Of a DNA stretch of 64,000 nt, positions 20,175 through 29,650 are shown one piece after another; positions within the stretch are counted from its first letter, which is position 1; every line of letters starts with the position of its first letter. The position numbers were made by a program, and so were the translations under genes. Location: NCBI GenBank assembly GCA_963797115.1, contig CAWCOH010000007.1:310001-374000 (forward strand), read 5' to 3'. This DNA is from AP-15 sp963797115 (GTDB lineage: Bacteria; Pseudomonadota; Alphaproteobacteria; ATCC43930; CGMCC-115725). A model generated the notes under the pieces. It was not told where the DNA came from and made no database searches. It worked only from the letters and a program-made list of their open reading frames with translations.

Positions 20175-20199
20175 GGAACTGCCCTCCCTACGGGATGTT
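20175..20199 (+). promoter_or_regulatory. EcfG-like promoter for SDR gene
   Basis: GGAAC, 16 bases, TGTT, ending 57 bases before the SDR start at 20257. It lies between the dead IS1380 and the SDR gene. Confidence 0.5.
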
Positions 20200-20256
20200 A
20201 CCAGTGCAGACGCTCGACTGAGAGCGGCCCTCGATCAACTCAACGAGTGAACATAA

Positions 20257-21129
20257 ATGAGCGATGATTCCACCGTAGCGCGCTCTGACCCGCCCTTGCC
20301 CGGCCAACAGCAGCAACGGCCGGGCTCGGCCCATAACATGACCCCGCGTCCGGACCACGGTGAACATTCCTACCGCGGCTGTGGAAGACTCAACGGGCGG
20401 GTTGCTCTGATCACAGGTGCTGATTCCGGTATTGGTCGCGCCGTGGCAATCGCGTTCGCACGCGAGGGTGCGGACGTACTGGTATCCTATCTTTGCGAAG
20501 ATCAGGAGGCACAGGAAACGGCGCAGTGGGTCGAGAGGGCCGGCAGGCGAGCCTTGACCGTTGCCGGAGACGTCGCCGACCCTGCCCATTGCCGTGAACT
20601 GGTGAACCGGGCGGTGAATGCCTTTCGCGGGCTCGACATCCTTGTCAACAATGCTGCCTTCCAGACGACACACGAGAGTATCGAAGAGATCACCGACGAA
20701 GAATGGGATCACACGTTCCGCACTAACATCTACAGCATGTTTTATCTAGTGAAGGCAGCACTGCCACATCTCAAGCCGGGCAGTGCTATCGTGAACACTG
20801 CTTCAATCAACTCCAAGTTTCGGTCGCCGGAACTTCTCGCCTACGCAACAACGAAGGGTGCGATCGCCAATTTCACCGCGGGGTTCGCGCAGCTGCTCGC
20901 TGAGCAGGGGATACGGGTCAATTGCGTAGCGCCAGGTCCGATCTGGACCCCGTTGATCCCATCCACAATGCCTCCCGACAAGGTCGCCCATTTCGGCGAA
21001 AACACACCACTCAAGCGGCCGGGTCAGCCGGCCGAGCTGGCGCCTGCCTACGTGCTCCTCGCTTCCGAAGAGGCCAGCTACATGTCCGGTGCATTGATCC
21101 CAGTGACCGGCGGGCGGCCGATGCTGTGA
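20257..21129 (+). CDS. SDR family oxidoreductase (YhdF/YghA-like)
   Basis: 290 residues. A ~45-residue Pro/Gln-rich extension precedes a classical SDR domain: TGADSGIG cofactor site, NNAA, catalytic Ser in NTASINS, YATTK (Tyr-Lys pair) and NCVAPGPIWTP. Such N-terminally extended SDRs are commonly stress-induced (YghA/GsiB-type general stress dehydrogenases). The substrate cannot be told from sequence. Intact, with its own EcfG-like promoter. Confidence 0.85.
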   Translation: MSDDSTVARSDPPLPGQQQQRPGSAHNMTPRPDHGEHSYRGCGRLNGRVALITGADSGIGRAVAIAFAREGADVLVSYLCEDQEAQETAQWVERAGRRALTVAGDVADPAHCRELVNRAVNAFRGLDILVNNAAFQTTHESIEEITDEEWDHTFRTNIYSMFYLVKAALPHLKPGSAIVNTASINSKFRSPELLAYATTKGAIANFTAGFAQLLAEQGIRVNCVAPGPIWTPLIPSTMPPDKVAHFGENTPLKRPGQPAELAPAYVLLASEEASYMSGALIPVTGGRPML

Positions 21130-21223
21130 TCTCAGGCCCACCCTTCATGTTCTGCGCGCAGTGTGGAGAGGGTATCGGGACCGAGACTGCGCGCTGATTC
21201 AGATCCAATAGGAGACACCAGGA

Positions 21224-22675
21224 ATGGCACAAATCCAATCTGGGACTCGGCAAGGCGCTGTCGGTCAGGCGGGCAAAGGCGCCACTGGCCAAAGCCCGAC
21301 GGATCCAAAGAGCGATCCGGCTGACCCAAAGGATCCTAAAATTGGTGCGAGCACGGCTTCCGACACGGACCCGACCGAACTGTTGAAGTCGGACCATCGA
21401 CATGTCGAGCAGCTGTTCGGCTCTTTTGAAAAGGCCACGAACGCCGATCAGAAGTCGCAGCTCGCTGCGGAGATCTGCACCGAATTGATGGTGCATACCT
21501 TAATTGAAGAAGAGATTTTTTATCCGACCTGCAAAGGTCACATGGAGCAACGGCTCCTCGAGGAAGCCCAAGTCGAGCATGACAGCGCGAAGACGCTGAT
21601 CATCGAGATCAAAGCGGGTTCGCCGGCTGACCAATATTTCGACGCCAAAGTCAAAGTGCTGTCGGAGGAGATCAAGCATCACGTACAAGAAGAGGAAAAA
21701 CCCGACGGTATCCTTGCCAAGGCCAAGGAGGCCGGAGTGGCTACTGCGGATCTGGCCAAACGAATGGTAGCCCTCAAGCAAGAACTAACGGAACAGGCAC
21801 AGGCGAGAGCTCTCGGCCCGCCGGTCACACGCACTTTTCGAGTTCGAACCAATACCGGGACGAAACAACTATCTCAGGAGCACAACATGGCACGAGGATC
21901 AAGCTCAACGATGGAACGCGAGCGCGACGAGCGCGGGCGTTTTGTCAGCGACGACGATGACGATCGCGATTATCGCCGGCGGTCGTCCAGCCGCAGCCGG
22001 TACGATGACGATGATCGCCGTCATTCAATGTCGGCACGCGACGACGAGGGACGGTTCGTCAGCTCGCGGTCACGTTATGGCGATGACGACGATGATGATT
22101 ATCGGCGTGGCCGCCGCAGTCACGGCGGTTGGTTTGGCGATCCCGAGGGTCACTCGGAGGCTTCCCGCCGCGGCTGGGACAATCCCGACCACGGGCGCAG
22201 CGGCTGGTATGGGGATCCCGAAGGCCACTCCGAGGCTTCCCATCGCGGCTGGGACGAGCGTGGCGGTTCTCGCAGCCGCTATCGCGATGATGACCGCCGC
22301 CGCTCGATGCCTGCACGCGATGATGAAGGCCGGTTTATGAGCTCGCGGTCGCGTTACGAGCGTTACGATGACGACGATGATGATCGGCGGGGTGGTCGCG
22401 GGCTTGGCGGTTGGTATGGTGACCCCGAGGGTCACTCCGAGGCCTCTCGGCGTGGTTGGGACGAGCGGGGCGGTTCGCGTGGACGCTATCGGGACGACGA
22501 TGACGATCGCCGCCGCTATATGCCCGCGTGGGACGACGAAGGCCGGTTCACCAGCTCCCGGTCGCGCTACGATGATGACGACGATAATGATTATCGGCGT
22601 GGCCACCGCGGACATGGCGGCTGGTACGGCGATCCGGAAGGACACTCCCAAGCGGCACGCCGCGGTCGCAGGTAA
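21224..22675 (+). CDS. Hemerythrin-like domain fused to KGG-like acidic/basic repeats
   Basis: 483 residues. Residues 50-165 are a hemerythrin-like di-iron domain with the expected ligands (His58/60, His91, Glu95, His119, His152/153, Glu157). Residues 222-483 are low complexity: Asp-rich runs, Arg/Ser-rich runs and four copies of a GWYGDPEGHSEAS motif related to stress-induced KGG repeats. At codon 222 there is an ATG (21887) with a perfect AGGAG seven bases before it. This looks like two originally separate genes now in one frame, and the second part may also be made on its own. Confidence 0.75.
   Translation: MAQIQSGTRQGAVGQAGKGATGQSPTDPKSDPADPKDPKIGASTASDTDPTELLKSDHRHVEQLFGSFEKATNADQKSQLAAEICTELMVHTLIEEEIFYPTCKGHMEQRLLEEAQVEHDSAKTLIIEIKAGSPADQYFDAKVKVLSEEIKHHVQEEEKPDGILAKAKEAGVATADLAKRMVALKQELTEQAQARALGPPVTRTFRVRTNTGTKQLSQEHNMARGSSSTMERERDERGRFVSDDDDDRDYRRRSSSRSRYDDDDRRHSMSARDDEGRFVSSRSRYGDDDDDDYRRGRRSHGGWFGDPEGHSEASRRGWDNPDHGRSGWYGDPEGHSEASHRGWDERGGSRSRYRDDDRRRSMPARDDEGRFMSSRSRYERYDDDDDDRRGGRGLGGWYGDPEGHSEASRRGWDERGGSRGRYRDDDDDRRRYMPAWDDEGRFTSSRSRYDDDDDNDYRRGHRGHGGWYGDPEGHSQAARRGRR
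21875..21889 (+). promoter_or_regulatory. Internal ribosome binding site before repeat domain
   Basis: CAGGAG followed by CACAAC and ATG, inside the hemerythrin reading frame. It suggests independent translation of the KGG-like repeat protein from 21887 to 22675 (262 residues). Confidence 0.5.
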
Positions 22676-22699
22676 CCGCCCGTCAATTTAGCTCACGGT

Positions 22700-22736
22700 C
22701 TCCAGGGTCTGACCCTGGAGGCCTTTTCGCGTTTTT
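22700..22736 (+). terminator. Rho-independent terminator after hemerythrin/KGG gene
   Basis: CTCCAGGGTC (22700-22709) pairs perfectly with GACCCTGGAG (22711-22720), followed by GCCTTTTCGCGTTTTTT. Confidence 0.75.
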
Positions 22737-22816
22737 TGCGGTCTGTCCCATAGTTATTCTATCCCAAAGGGAACAAATTCATTTACACAAGCTCCTTCTC
22801 TGAGGCAGACTGCTCC

Positions 22817-23062
22817 ATGACGATAGTGCAAGTCGAAAGACCAGAAAGCACAAATCTGGCCGACTGGTTCGCCGAGCTACGCTTATGGTTTGACACCAAT
22901 GATTGTAGCCCAATGCTATTCACCGAGGCGGGCGGACGTTTTAACATAAGATTTGCCGATGACGCTCAGGCTCAGTTGTTTGCGTCTACCTTTGCGAAGT
23001 ACGGGCCATCAATTCGGAGCCTGATCGCGAAACCCAGTGATGTCGAGGAAGACCGGATCTAG
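22817..23062 (+). CDS. Small conserved hypothetical protein
   Basis: 81 residues with good amphipathic coding character (NLADWFAELRLWFDTNDCSP, RFNIRFADDAQAQLFASTFA). No motif that I can name. It has an isolated position after the terminator of the hemerythrin gene. The composition (acidic, helical) is similar to small alphaproteobacterial proteins of unknown function. Confidence 0.55.
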   Translation: MTIVQVERPESTNLADWFAELRLWFDTNDCSPMLFTEAGGRFNIRFADDAQAQLFASTFAKYGPSIRSLIAKPSDVEEDRI

Positions 23063-23401
23063 CTCTACGAAGCCAGTCGGATGATCAAAAAGCCGATAGT
23101 TGCCGACTGCGCCGCTGCGCGTTGCCTTTACAAACCGTCTGGGCGCTTCAGTAGCATTGTCTATTATTAATATAAATCCATTGCCTCAGTAGGGCTGTGC
23201 ACAGCATCAGAGCGTTCGTTACCACGAACACCCAATTTCTCAGTAACCAACTATAGGTGACAAATCCGATGGAGGCCGCCTCGCGCGCCACCGCGTTAGG
23301 CACGGACAGGAGGCGACGAATGGTCTGAAGCACTCTGAGAAACGGCCTCTTCTGGATGTCAGCGGAGCGTGCGGACCGCAACGGCCCCATCCCAAACGAA
23401 A
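23063..23401. other. Intergenic region, nothing recognised
   Basis: Between two convergent genes. The only longer frame (minus strand 23148-23390, 80 codons) has no ribosome site or family resemblance and is left out. Confidence 0.4.
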
Positions 23402-23432
23402 CGAGCCGGACGGAGGAACTCCGGCCGGCTCG
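23402..23432 (-). terminator. Terminator of secreted PRC-barrel gene
   Basis: CGAGCCGG (23402-23409) pairs with CCGGCTCG (23425-23432). On the minus strand the hairpin is followed by TTTCGTTTGGG, moderately T-rich, 21 bases after the PRC-barrel stop. Confidence 0.5.
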
Positions 23433-23452
23433 GCGTAATGAGCTGGTATGGC

Positions 23453-23899
23453 TTATCGACCGAGGCCGCCGCCCGTCGCCGGCGATGGCGAGCTTCCGGC
23501 CCCTGTGTTCGGATTCTCGAGCTCGTATTTCGCCATCTGCTGCAGTTGCTCCTTGGAGCGGTCGAGCGTCAGCCGGTTATTGTCGGTCTTGATGTCGCTA
23601 AGCGGGATGGCGACGTATTTCCCGCCCATTCCGAGGAACGAGCCGACATCGACAACCACTGCGTCGACAGCGCCGCTCCTGTTAAGGACGAGCTCCTTGA
23701 CGCTGCCGATGCTGCGGTTTTGCACGTCGTGGACCGTGGCGCCGATCATCTTGCTCGCCCGGATTTCGTCCGGTTGGATCATGGTATGGGTCGCCGCTGC
23801 GGCGTGCGTTTCCGGCAGAGTGCGCGTCTGCGCATACGCGGCCGGAGCAGCTGCGGCAATGATGGCGGCGAACACCGCGGCATTAGTTGCTTTCGACAT
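23453..23899 (-). CDS. Secreted PRC-barrel domain protein
   Basis: 148 residues with a clear signal peptide (AVFAAIIAAAAPAAYAQ) and a PRC-barrel at about 40-115 (SKMIGATVHDVQNRSIGSVKELVLN; SFLGMGGKYVAIPLSDI). The barrel resembles that of the cytoplasmic PRC protein at 8555, but this one is exported. Periplasmic PRC-barrel proteins are frequent in Rhizobiales and tied to stress or envelope function; role unproven. Its EcfG-like box lies 33 bases upstream. Confidence 0.82.
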   Translation of the reverse strand: MSKATNAAVFAAIIAAAAPAAYAQTRTLPETHAAAATHTMIQPDEIRASKMIGATVHDVQNRSIGSVKELVLNRSGAVDAVVVDVGSFLGMGGKYVAIPLSDIKTDNNRLTLDRSKEQLQQMAKYELENPNTGAGSSPSPATGGGLGR

Positions 23900-23931
23900 G
23901 GTTTCCTCCTGACAGTGACAGACATGCAGCT

Positions 23932-23957
23932 AACAGACGAAGTGTGGCGGCAGTTCC
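23932..23957 (-). promoter_or_regulatory. EcfG-like promoter for secreted PRC-barrel gene
   Basis: Minus-strand GGAAC, 17 bases, TGTT, 33 bases before the start codon. Confidence 0.55.
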
Positions 23958-24004
23958 GATTAAGAATTGCGGACCTGTGACCTGGCTTGATGTCCCGGGG
24001 ATCG

Positions 24005-24139
24005 TCAAATGACGTGGAAAACGTAGAGCAGGATTATCACCGGAAGCGGTATCCCCAAGATCCAAAGCAGTAAATCCCTACCCCATGGCACGACTCCTAG
24101 CACTGCGTTTAAAGAAGTCAGCGACACGACAAGCATCAT
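24005..24139 (-). CDS. 44-residue two-span membrane peptide
   Basis: Minus-strand ATG 24139 to stop 24005. Two hydrophobic stretches are separated by GVVPWGRD (MLVVSLTSLNAVLGV and LLWILGIPLPVIILLYVF). The second half strongly resembles small inner-membrane peptides of Rhizobiales. No function known. A longer frame upstream is open, but its extra part overlaps a plus-strand pseudogene and lacks coding character. Confidence 0.4.
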   Translation of the reverse strand: MMLVVSLTSLNAVLGVVPWGRDLLLWILGIPLPVIILLYVFHVI

Positions 24140-24218
24140 AAAGACCAATCGAGCGCGAACGGAGTGTTTTCCAGCCACTGATTGTTTAGGAGCTGACGCC
24201 AATTGGAGAGGTCGTCTG

Positions 24219-24587
24219 ATGAGTGATGCAACGGCAAAGGTCGGGGACACGGTCAGTGACCTCGCCGCAAAACAGAAAAAGTGGTTCAGCACAAGATCGA
24301 TCATGCCAAGCCCGTGTTCCGGGACCTGCAGGCAAGTGCCGGGGCGGCGGTCGACAAAGCTGCCGGCTTGACTCGCGACGCATCGAGCGCCGGAATTCAG
24401 GCTGTAGCGCAGGCGAGCCGCTCGCGAGGTCGGCAACAAGGTGGATCAGGCCGCCACCACTGCGTATCAGCAGGGCGCCCGCGCGGGAGGGTATGTGAGC
24501 CGATATGCGGAAGAACAGCCGCTGACCGCTCTGCTCATCGCCGGTGCTATCGGCTATAGGCTCGCCTATCTGCGGGAACCGGCATGA
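24219..24587 (+). pseudogene. Small stress-type helical membrane protein, two frameshifts
   Basis: ATG 24219 is preceded by TTGGAGAGG. The natural sequence is spread over three frames: SDATAKVGDTVSDLAAKQKK, then VQHKIDHAKPVFRDLQASAG, then VGNKVDQAATTAYQQGARAG ending LTALLIAGAIGYRLAYLREPA at 24587. The reconstructed ~120-residue protein has amphipathic helices and a C-terminal membrane span, like nutrient-deprivation-induced proteins. It ends in ATGA overlap with a kinase fragment. Confidence 0.55.
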
Positions 24588-25274
24588 GCGAGGAGGTCCG
24601 CAGTCGCGCCTTTGAGCCGTTCTTTACCACGAAGGGGATGGGCAAGGGCACTGGCCTCGGGCTGAGCATGGTTTATGGGTTTGCCAAGCAGACCGGCGGG
24701 ACCATTATAATTGACAGCGAGCGCGGGCAAGGAACCACTCTTCGGATTTATCTGCCGCGCGCCCCGCATCGGTCAGAGAACTGCCGAGGAGGCCGCCGAC
24801 CAGAGCCTATGCAACGCCGGGCCGCCCTCTCGCATCCCCGTGGTCGACGACAACAGCGCTGTCCGCGGCATCACCGCGGTCATGATACGCACACTGGGCC
24901 ACGATGTGATCGAGGCCGGCGGCGGCGAGGACGCGCTCGACCTTCTGGAAAAGGACCGGCAGTTCGACCTGTTGATCCTCGATTTGGCGATGCCAGACAT
25001 GCACGGCGACGAGCTTGCAGCGAGAGCCCGGGAGCTCGTCCCCGGCGTGCCGACGCTGTTCGTAACTGGTTATGCCGAGCCGGGCCGGATGAGGGCCAAA
25101 GGCGACGTGCTCAAGAAGCCGTTCCGACGAGCCCAGCTCGCCGAAAAACTGCGGTACATCTTGAGCGATGCGACGCGGCGCAACCGTGATGTTATTGGTT
25201 ACGCCGCAACCGGACGACAACTGGAAAGACGTGCCAGAGGCCGACGAGAAACACAAGCACCACGCCGGCAATAG
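24584..25274 (+). pseudogene. Truncated hybrid histidine kinase: ATPase tail plus receiver
   Basis: It begins in the middle of a kinase ATPase domain (FEPFFTTKGMGKGTGLGLSM, the F and G2 boxes). The phosphorylatable His domain and N box are missing. After LRIYLPRAP the frame shifts, and a CheY-like receiver follows (VVDDNSAVRG, phospho-acceptor in LLILDLAMPDMHG, TGYAEP, KKPF) to about 25170. It is a remnant joined directly to the preceding pseudogene; closely related sequence occurs in the kinase at 39135-41233. Confidence 0.7.
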
Positions 25275-26147
25275 ACGCGCCGATCTGCGCTGAGGTGGTG
25301 ATCTCGGTCAGAACAACATAGACATCACCGGCGAGCCCGAAGGCCAGAGGTATCGTGCACAAGTGACAAACCAGCTCCCCACGCCATGCACCTCCTCGGC
25401 ATCTTGCCCCGAGAAGACTATGCGGTTATAGGCGCCGGGCGCCATCAGGAGAATCACCGCTAGGGCAATGCAGCCTAAGCTCATTGCGTGGACCAGTTTT
25501 GAGCTGGCAGGGAGCTTCTCGAAGGATTGGCTGATTACGCTAATGAGCTGAAAGCCGAGCAGCGCTTGCACACCCGGCAACACTACGCGTGCCTCGGTCA
25601 GAATCTGGGTTATTCGTTCGTTCAGTGAGGTGTTTTCCGTCATGGTCTGCTGATTCGCAGTGGTTGCTCGCTCCTTATGACCGGTTCGCAGCCGGCGCAA
25701 ATATTGGAGGCCGTACCAGCACCCGAGAGCGAGAAGGACGTAAAATACGCCGGCTGCCAACCCGGTAAATAAACCGAGAATGCTTTCGCCAGCGATAAAG
25801 AGAGCAAGGCCCAGACTGAGCGCGAATGGCAGCAATGCGCAACCCGTCATCCGTGAGATTAGCTGGTGAAAGCGCCCGGTGTCCCGGCCGATCTCGACGA
25901 TGTGGTGATAGGTTTCAGGCGCGATCAGCAAGGCAACCCTGACAATCAACAGCAATAGCCCGATGCCGTCGAGGTATCGCGCGTGGAACGGCAGGCGCTC
26001 GAACCCGTCTCGGAACACACCACTGAATTCGAAACCTAGCAGAAACTGGGCGCCGAGAACGAGCATCCGAGTTTCGTCGAGGGCAGTTTTGACGAGTATA
26101 GCAAGTCGCACTTGGAACCGACCATCGCCGCTCGGCGAAGCGTGCAT
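25192..26147 (-). pseudogene. DUF6328 membrane protein, 3' frameshift
   Basis: Two tandem DUF6328-type modules, each with ALDETRMLVLGAQFLLGFEF- or TEARVVLPGVQALLGFQL-like starts and three membrane spans. The frame reads into nonsense near 25360 (stop 25308). Shifting one base restores LAFGLAGDVYVVLTEI ... GLWHVFPVVVRLRRN with a stop at 25192. The same family gene at 37941 retains that tail, which confirms the reconstruction. Function unknown. Confidence 0.72.
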
Positions 26148-26316
26148 GTCCGATTAACGTTAACGTCTGAAGAGCGAAGGAACTCCGCGAGAAAGTGCGC
26201 GCTACTGCCTTTGCTTTCGAGGAATAGGGGGCGTGTGCTTTGTGCAGAAAAGATTTGGCAGTTCCGGGGGAACCGCGGAAGAACGATCGACAATGAAAAG
26301 ACGAAATTAACCTTAA

Positions 26317-26574
26317 GTTGACAGTCGTTCTGAGACCTGTTTCTGTATCCAGAAATTCTACACGATCGCCCATGCCGCCGCGAGCCTTGGCATCAGCGAA
26401 GAATTGCTCGACAGGATTGCCGAGACCATGGAGCCCGGAAAAGAAGGCATCCTCACCATCTACGACAACACGGAGGGAAGCGCCTTCGGTTTTATCGAGT
26501 TCGGACTTGGCAATGTCCGCGAGATCCTCAATGACCCCTTGCGGATGGGTTACATCCTCGAGAACCCCTCCTGA
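26317..26574 (+). pseudogene. 5'-truncated conserved hypothetical fragment
   Basis: The open frame begins after a stop at 26314 and has no usable start. The sequence KFYTIAHAAASLGISEELLDR ... GFIEFGLGNVREILND resembles small Rhizobiales proteins of the form IHTIARxAxxLGEDEDWLWDVA, which are ~65 residues long. Only the body and C-terminus seem to remain. Confidence 0.35.
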
Positions 26575-26739
26575 TCCCCTGCGTCATCCGATAGTTACCC
26601 ACCTATGCATTCTGCGTGATTCACCGGATGCTTACCATCCACGCGGCCCTCAGCGCGAAGACGCTGACGTGCCGCGCGCTGCGTCCGAGCACAGCATAAG
26701 CCATCATTGCCATGCCAAGGTCCTTGCAGACGTCAATCT

Positions 26740-27305
26740 AGCCTTGCTCTTCCGCATCGCGCGAGAACGGCGATACTCTATCTGCAGCGAAACGAGCGGA
26801 TGAACGGCACTGCCACGCTTCAGCGATGCGACCGAGCACTCTGAGAGCGAGATGAAACGCGTCTTGCCTTCCTTGACGAGCTCGGCCATGCCGCCGACGC
26901 TTTCCTCGATTGGCACGTTCGGATCGACGCGCGACATGCAAAAAGACGTCGAGCGCCTCGATGCCAAGGTTTTTCAAGCTCTGCCCGCAGGTCTGACGCA
27001 GATAACACGGATCGCCACCGCCGCGCACGGCGTCGGGGCCGCCGTCGCGTGGGCTGCCGCTCTTCGAGTGGATGACAACATCATGTCTGCGGCCGCGGAT
27101 TGCTTCGCCGATCAAGCGGTGATTGTGGCCGTTGCCGTAGCTGGCCGATGTGTCGAGAAAAATGAACCCGAGATCGAGCGACCGGCGAATGGTGGCGATT
27201 GACTCCGCGTCGTTTCGCCGGACCATAGACCGCCGACATGCCGTAACAGTCGAGACCGATGGCTGAAACCGTAAGATCAGAATTTCCGAGTCTATGGCGT
27301 TCCAT
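26740..27305 (-). pseudogene. Aldo/keto reductase remnant
   Basis: The start RHRLGNSDLTVSAIGLDCYG at 27305 is typical of AKR13-type aldo/keto reductases. It continues in other frames with DAESIATIRRSLDLGFIFLDT, then VDPNVPIEESVGGMAELVKE and GKTRFISLSECS. At least two frameshifts (near 27215 and 26955) are needed, and the last ~120 residues of the barrel are missing. The catalytic Asp/Tyr region is recognisable but altered (FLDTSASYG). Confidence 0.7.
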
Positions 27306-27571
27306 GAACGAGCCCCGCGCTTGCAGGCATTTCTATCAGATCTGCCCCCCAAACTAAAGGCCGGTTCAAGAGGGGAGCCGTGTTACGCGCGCTCCTCGAC
27401 CGATGTGAGCGAGCGGGGGCGGCCACGTGACTTCCGCCCTTGGCACAACCCAGAAGTCTGGCACGGTTTGCTCCTCCCGCCGGTGTCAGGGGTATAGCGG
27501 ACGTCAAACGCCGTCGATCTGGGCCGCCCCGATTTACGAGTGCACGGCCTATTTTATTGGATTTGCCGACC

Positions 27572-27922
27572 CTAGTACTTTACACGAAAGGAAGGGCTGT
27601 CTTCGGGCCGGCTTCTGAGCCGGTCGTAGAGGCGCGTTGTCGATATATTGGCATGCCCGAGCCACTCCTGGACCTTGGCGATATCGGAATCGTGCGACAA
27701 AGCATTGGTGGCGGCCGTTGCACGCAGCGAGTGTACGCACAACCCAATAACTTCGGCACTGATACCCGTTTAAGCCCCGTATTTGCACACGATGTTGCGG
27801 TAGACCGAGCCGGGATCAAGCGGCCGGTCGAGGCGGCCAGTGCGGTTGTTTTTGACCGGGCGGAAGAGGGCCCATCAAGCTCAGCCCGATGCCCGGCCAT
27901 TGCCAGATAGCCCTCGATCGTC
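27572..27922 (-). pseudogene. Tyrosine recombinase C-terminal fragment
   Basis: The minus-strand reading shows ALFRPVKNNRTGRLDRPLDP, an in-frame TAA, then VHSLRATAATNALSHDSDIA (HxxR box), EWLGHANISTTRLYDR (His and catalytic Tyr) and the usual tail PEDSPSFRVKY ending at 27572. It contains one stop and one frameshift, and it is cut at 27922 by the IS5 element. Related to integrases of ICEs and islands, it is different from the intact integrase at 35857. Confidence 0.7.
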
Positions 27923-29240
27923 CTTAGCAGGCTGCGGAAAAACGCATTGTGTGACGAGCAGCCTGTGGAATCTTCATAGATGACACTCGTTTTAGTTGCT
28001 GAACATTGCTCTCGAGGCAGTGCGTTGCACCGATTTTGCCGATTTCAGCCATGTCCAGGCAAATTCCGGGCATGGCTACGCCACTGCCCCCACCAGCTTG
28101 GGCAGCCGCACCAGGTTGTAGGCAGTGGCCGTCAGGGTGAACATCCAGCCGACGCGGGCCAGACCACGGTGATGGGTCTGGCGCAAGCCGGCGGCCGCCT
28201 TGGTCCAGCTGAACACCTCCTCGATGCGCTTGCGCACCCGGCCACTGACCGCATAGCCGGCGTGGCGGATCGTCCGTCCGTCGATCGCAGAGCGCCGGTT
28301 CGTGGTGTTCTGCGCCACGTGCGGCGTCACCTTGTACGCGCAGGTCGGCGACAAAACTGGCCACATCGTAGGCTTTGTCGGCGCCGAGCGTGATCCGGTG
28401 ATTGCCGGGACGGGCTGCGATCATCTCCAGCCCGGCCTCGCGCTCGGCCGTGCCGGTCGCCAGGGTCAGCCGCGTGTCGACCACCAAAGCATGTCGGTTC
28501 TCCATCAGAACGTGCCCCAGATAGGCCAGCTTGGCCGGCTGCCCCGGCCCTTTGCGGTATAACCGGGCATCGCGATCGGTGGTCGAGGCGTGGGTCTGGT
28601 TGCTGCGCTTTTCGCCGTGGAAGTCCCGCTCGCCGTTGCGCCCCGGTGCCGGCGGCTCGCCGCTGCCGTCCTTCGGGCGAAAGCTCTTCATACTGGCCCA
28701 CGCCGCGATCAAGGTGCCGTCCACCGAGAAGTGATCGTCCGACAACAGCGCCTTGACCCGCTCCTGATTGAGCACCGCCGCCATAAACTGCACGGCGATG
28801 TCGCCGGCGATCAGCCGCTCACGGTTCTTGGTGAACACCGTCACGTCCCAGATCTCGGCGTCCAGAGACAGCCCGACAAACCAGCGGAACAGCAGATTGT
28901 AATCGAGCTGCTCCATCAATTGCCGCTCCGAGCGCACCGAATAGAACGCCTGCAACAGCAGCGCGCGGAGCAATTTCTCCGGAGCGATCGAGGGCCGCCC
29001 GAACTTGGCGTTACAGCTTCTCGAATTCCCCCGACACTGCCGCCAGCCCCTCGTCGACAATCTTGCGGATCGGCCGCAACGGATGATCCAATGGAACCCG
29101 GCCCTCGCAGCTCACATTGCTGAACAGCGCCTCTGTCTTGACATCCCAACCGCGCATCGGACGTCCCCACATCTCGTCACGCTACGCGCATTATACCCCA
29201 TATCTGGCCCAATGGGCCACTTTTTCCGCAACCTGCTAAG
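27923..29240 (-). mobile_element. IS5 family element (inactive)
   Basis: Terminal inverted repeats are visible: CTTAGCAGGCTGCGGAAAAA at 27923 and its complement with one mismatch ending at 29240. The single transposase gene between them is frameshifted. It inserted into the integrase remnant. Confidence 0.82.
28076..29157 (-). pseudogene. IS5 family transposase, two frameshifts
   Basis: ATG 29157 opens RGWDVKTEALFSNVSCEGR, then a TAA arises at EFEKL from a one-base insertion near 29010. The main DDE body continues (KFGRPSIAPEKLLRALLLQA ... HFSVDGTLIAAWAS ... LGADKAYDVASF) and breaks again near 28340. The end (RRSAIDGRTIRHAGYAVSGR, KRIEEVFSWTKAA) is in a third frame to 28076. Not functional as sequenced. 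Confidence 0.85.
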
Positions 29241-29307
29241 TGCGTATGCATAACCCGACGTTTGCCAAGTCGGGTCGGGGTCGCCCTCCATCGCAGTCGC
29301 CGAGCGA

Positions 29308-29620
29308 TCACGGGTCGGACGAACGCGGATCGTCGACTACCTCTCGCGGTGAAAGCTCGAGATCGACGCCCCCGAACGGCGCGAAGCGCCAGCGGATGCT
29401 CTCCGCCAAGTTCGGCTGCTCGATTGCTCAGCCCCTGTCACCGCCGGTATGCCCGGCGACGACAACGCTCACCTGCGATTCGTTGACCCAGCGTGACTCT
29501 CTCGACCGCTTCGATAATGATCGTAACACGCTCGTCGGGCCCAAAGCCCAGCCGCAGCAATTCTGCAGTCGCCTGAGCGGCGCTCGTCTCGAAGACGCCT
29601 TTTCCGATCATTTGAATAAC
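29308..29620 (-). pseudogene. Antitoxin-like remnant
   Basis: Minus strand: ETSAAQATAELLRLGFGPDE followed by RVTIIIE closely resembles the antitoxin at 32996 (ESTAGQVAAELARRGVRPDQ RVTVAIE). After a frame change it is followed by LAESIRWRFAPFGGVDLELS ending at 29308. It appears to be pieces of one or two degraded antitoxin genes between the IS5 and IS256 elements. Low certainty. Confidence 0.35.
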
Positions 29621-29650
29621 GCCTCGATGTCGCTCATGCGCCGGAACGGA

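Noticed and set aside
20161..20250. Short frame ending LRDVTSADARLRAALDQLNE before the SDR gene
   Set aside because: Looks mildly coding but only 26 residues with no good start; it overlaps the EcfG-like promoter, so possibly the tail of a lost gene.
22070..22651. Hydrophobic Val/Ile-rich minus-strand frame opposite the KGG-like repeats
   Set aside because: It is the mirror of Asp/Arg repeat codons (GAC/GAT), an artefact of the repeat composition, not a membrane protein.
23148..23390. 80-codon minus-strand frame
   Set aside because: No ribosome site, no family resemblance, and composition like non-coding antisense sequence.
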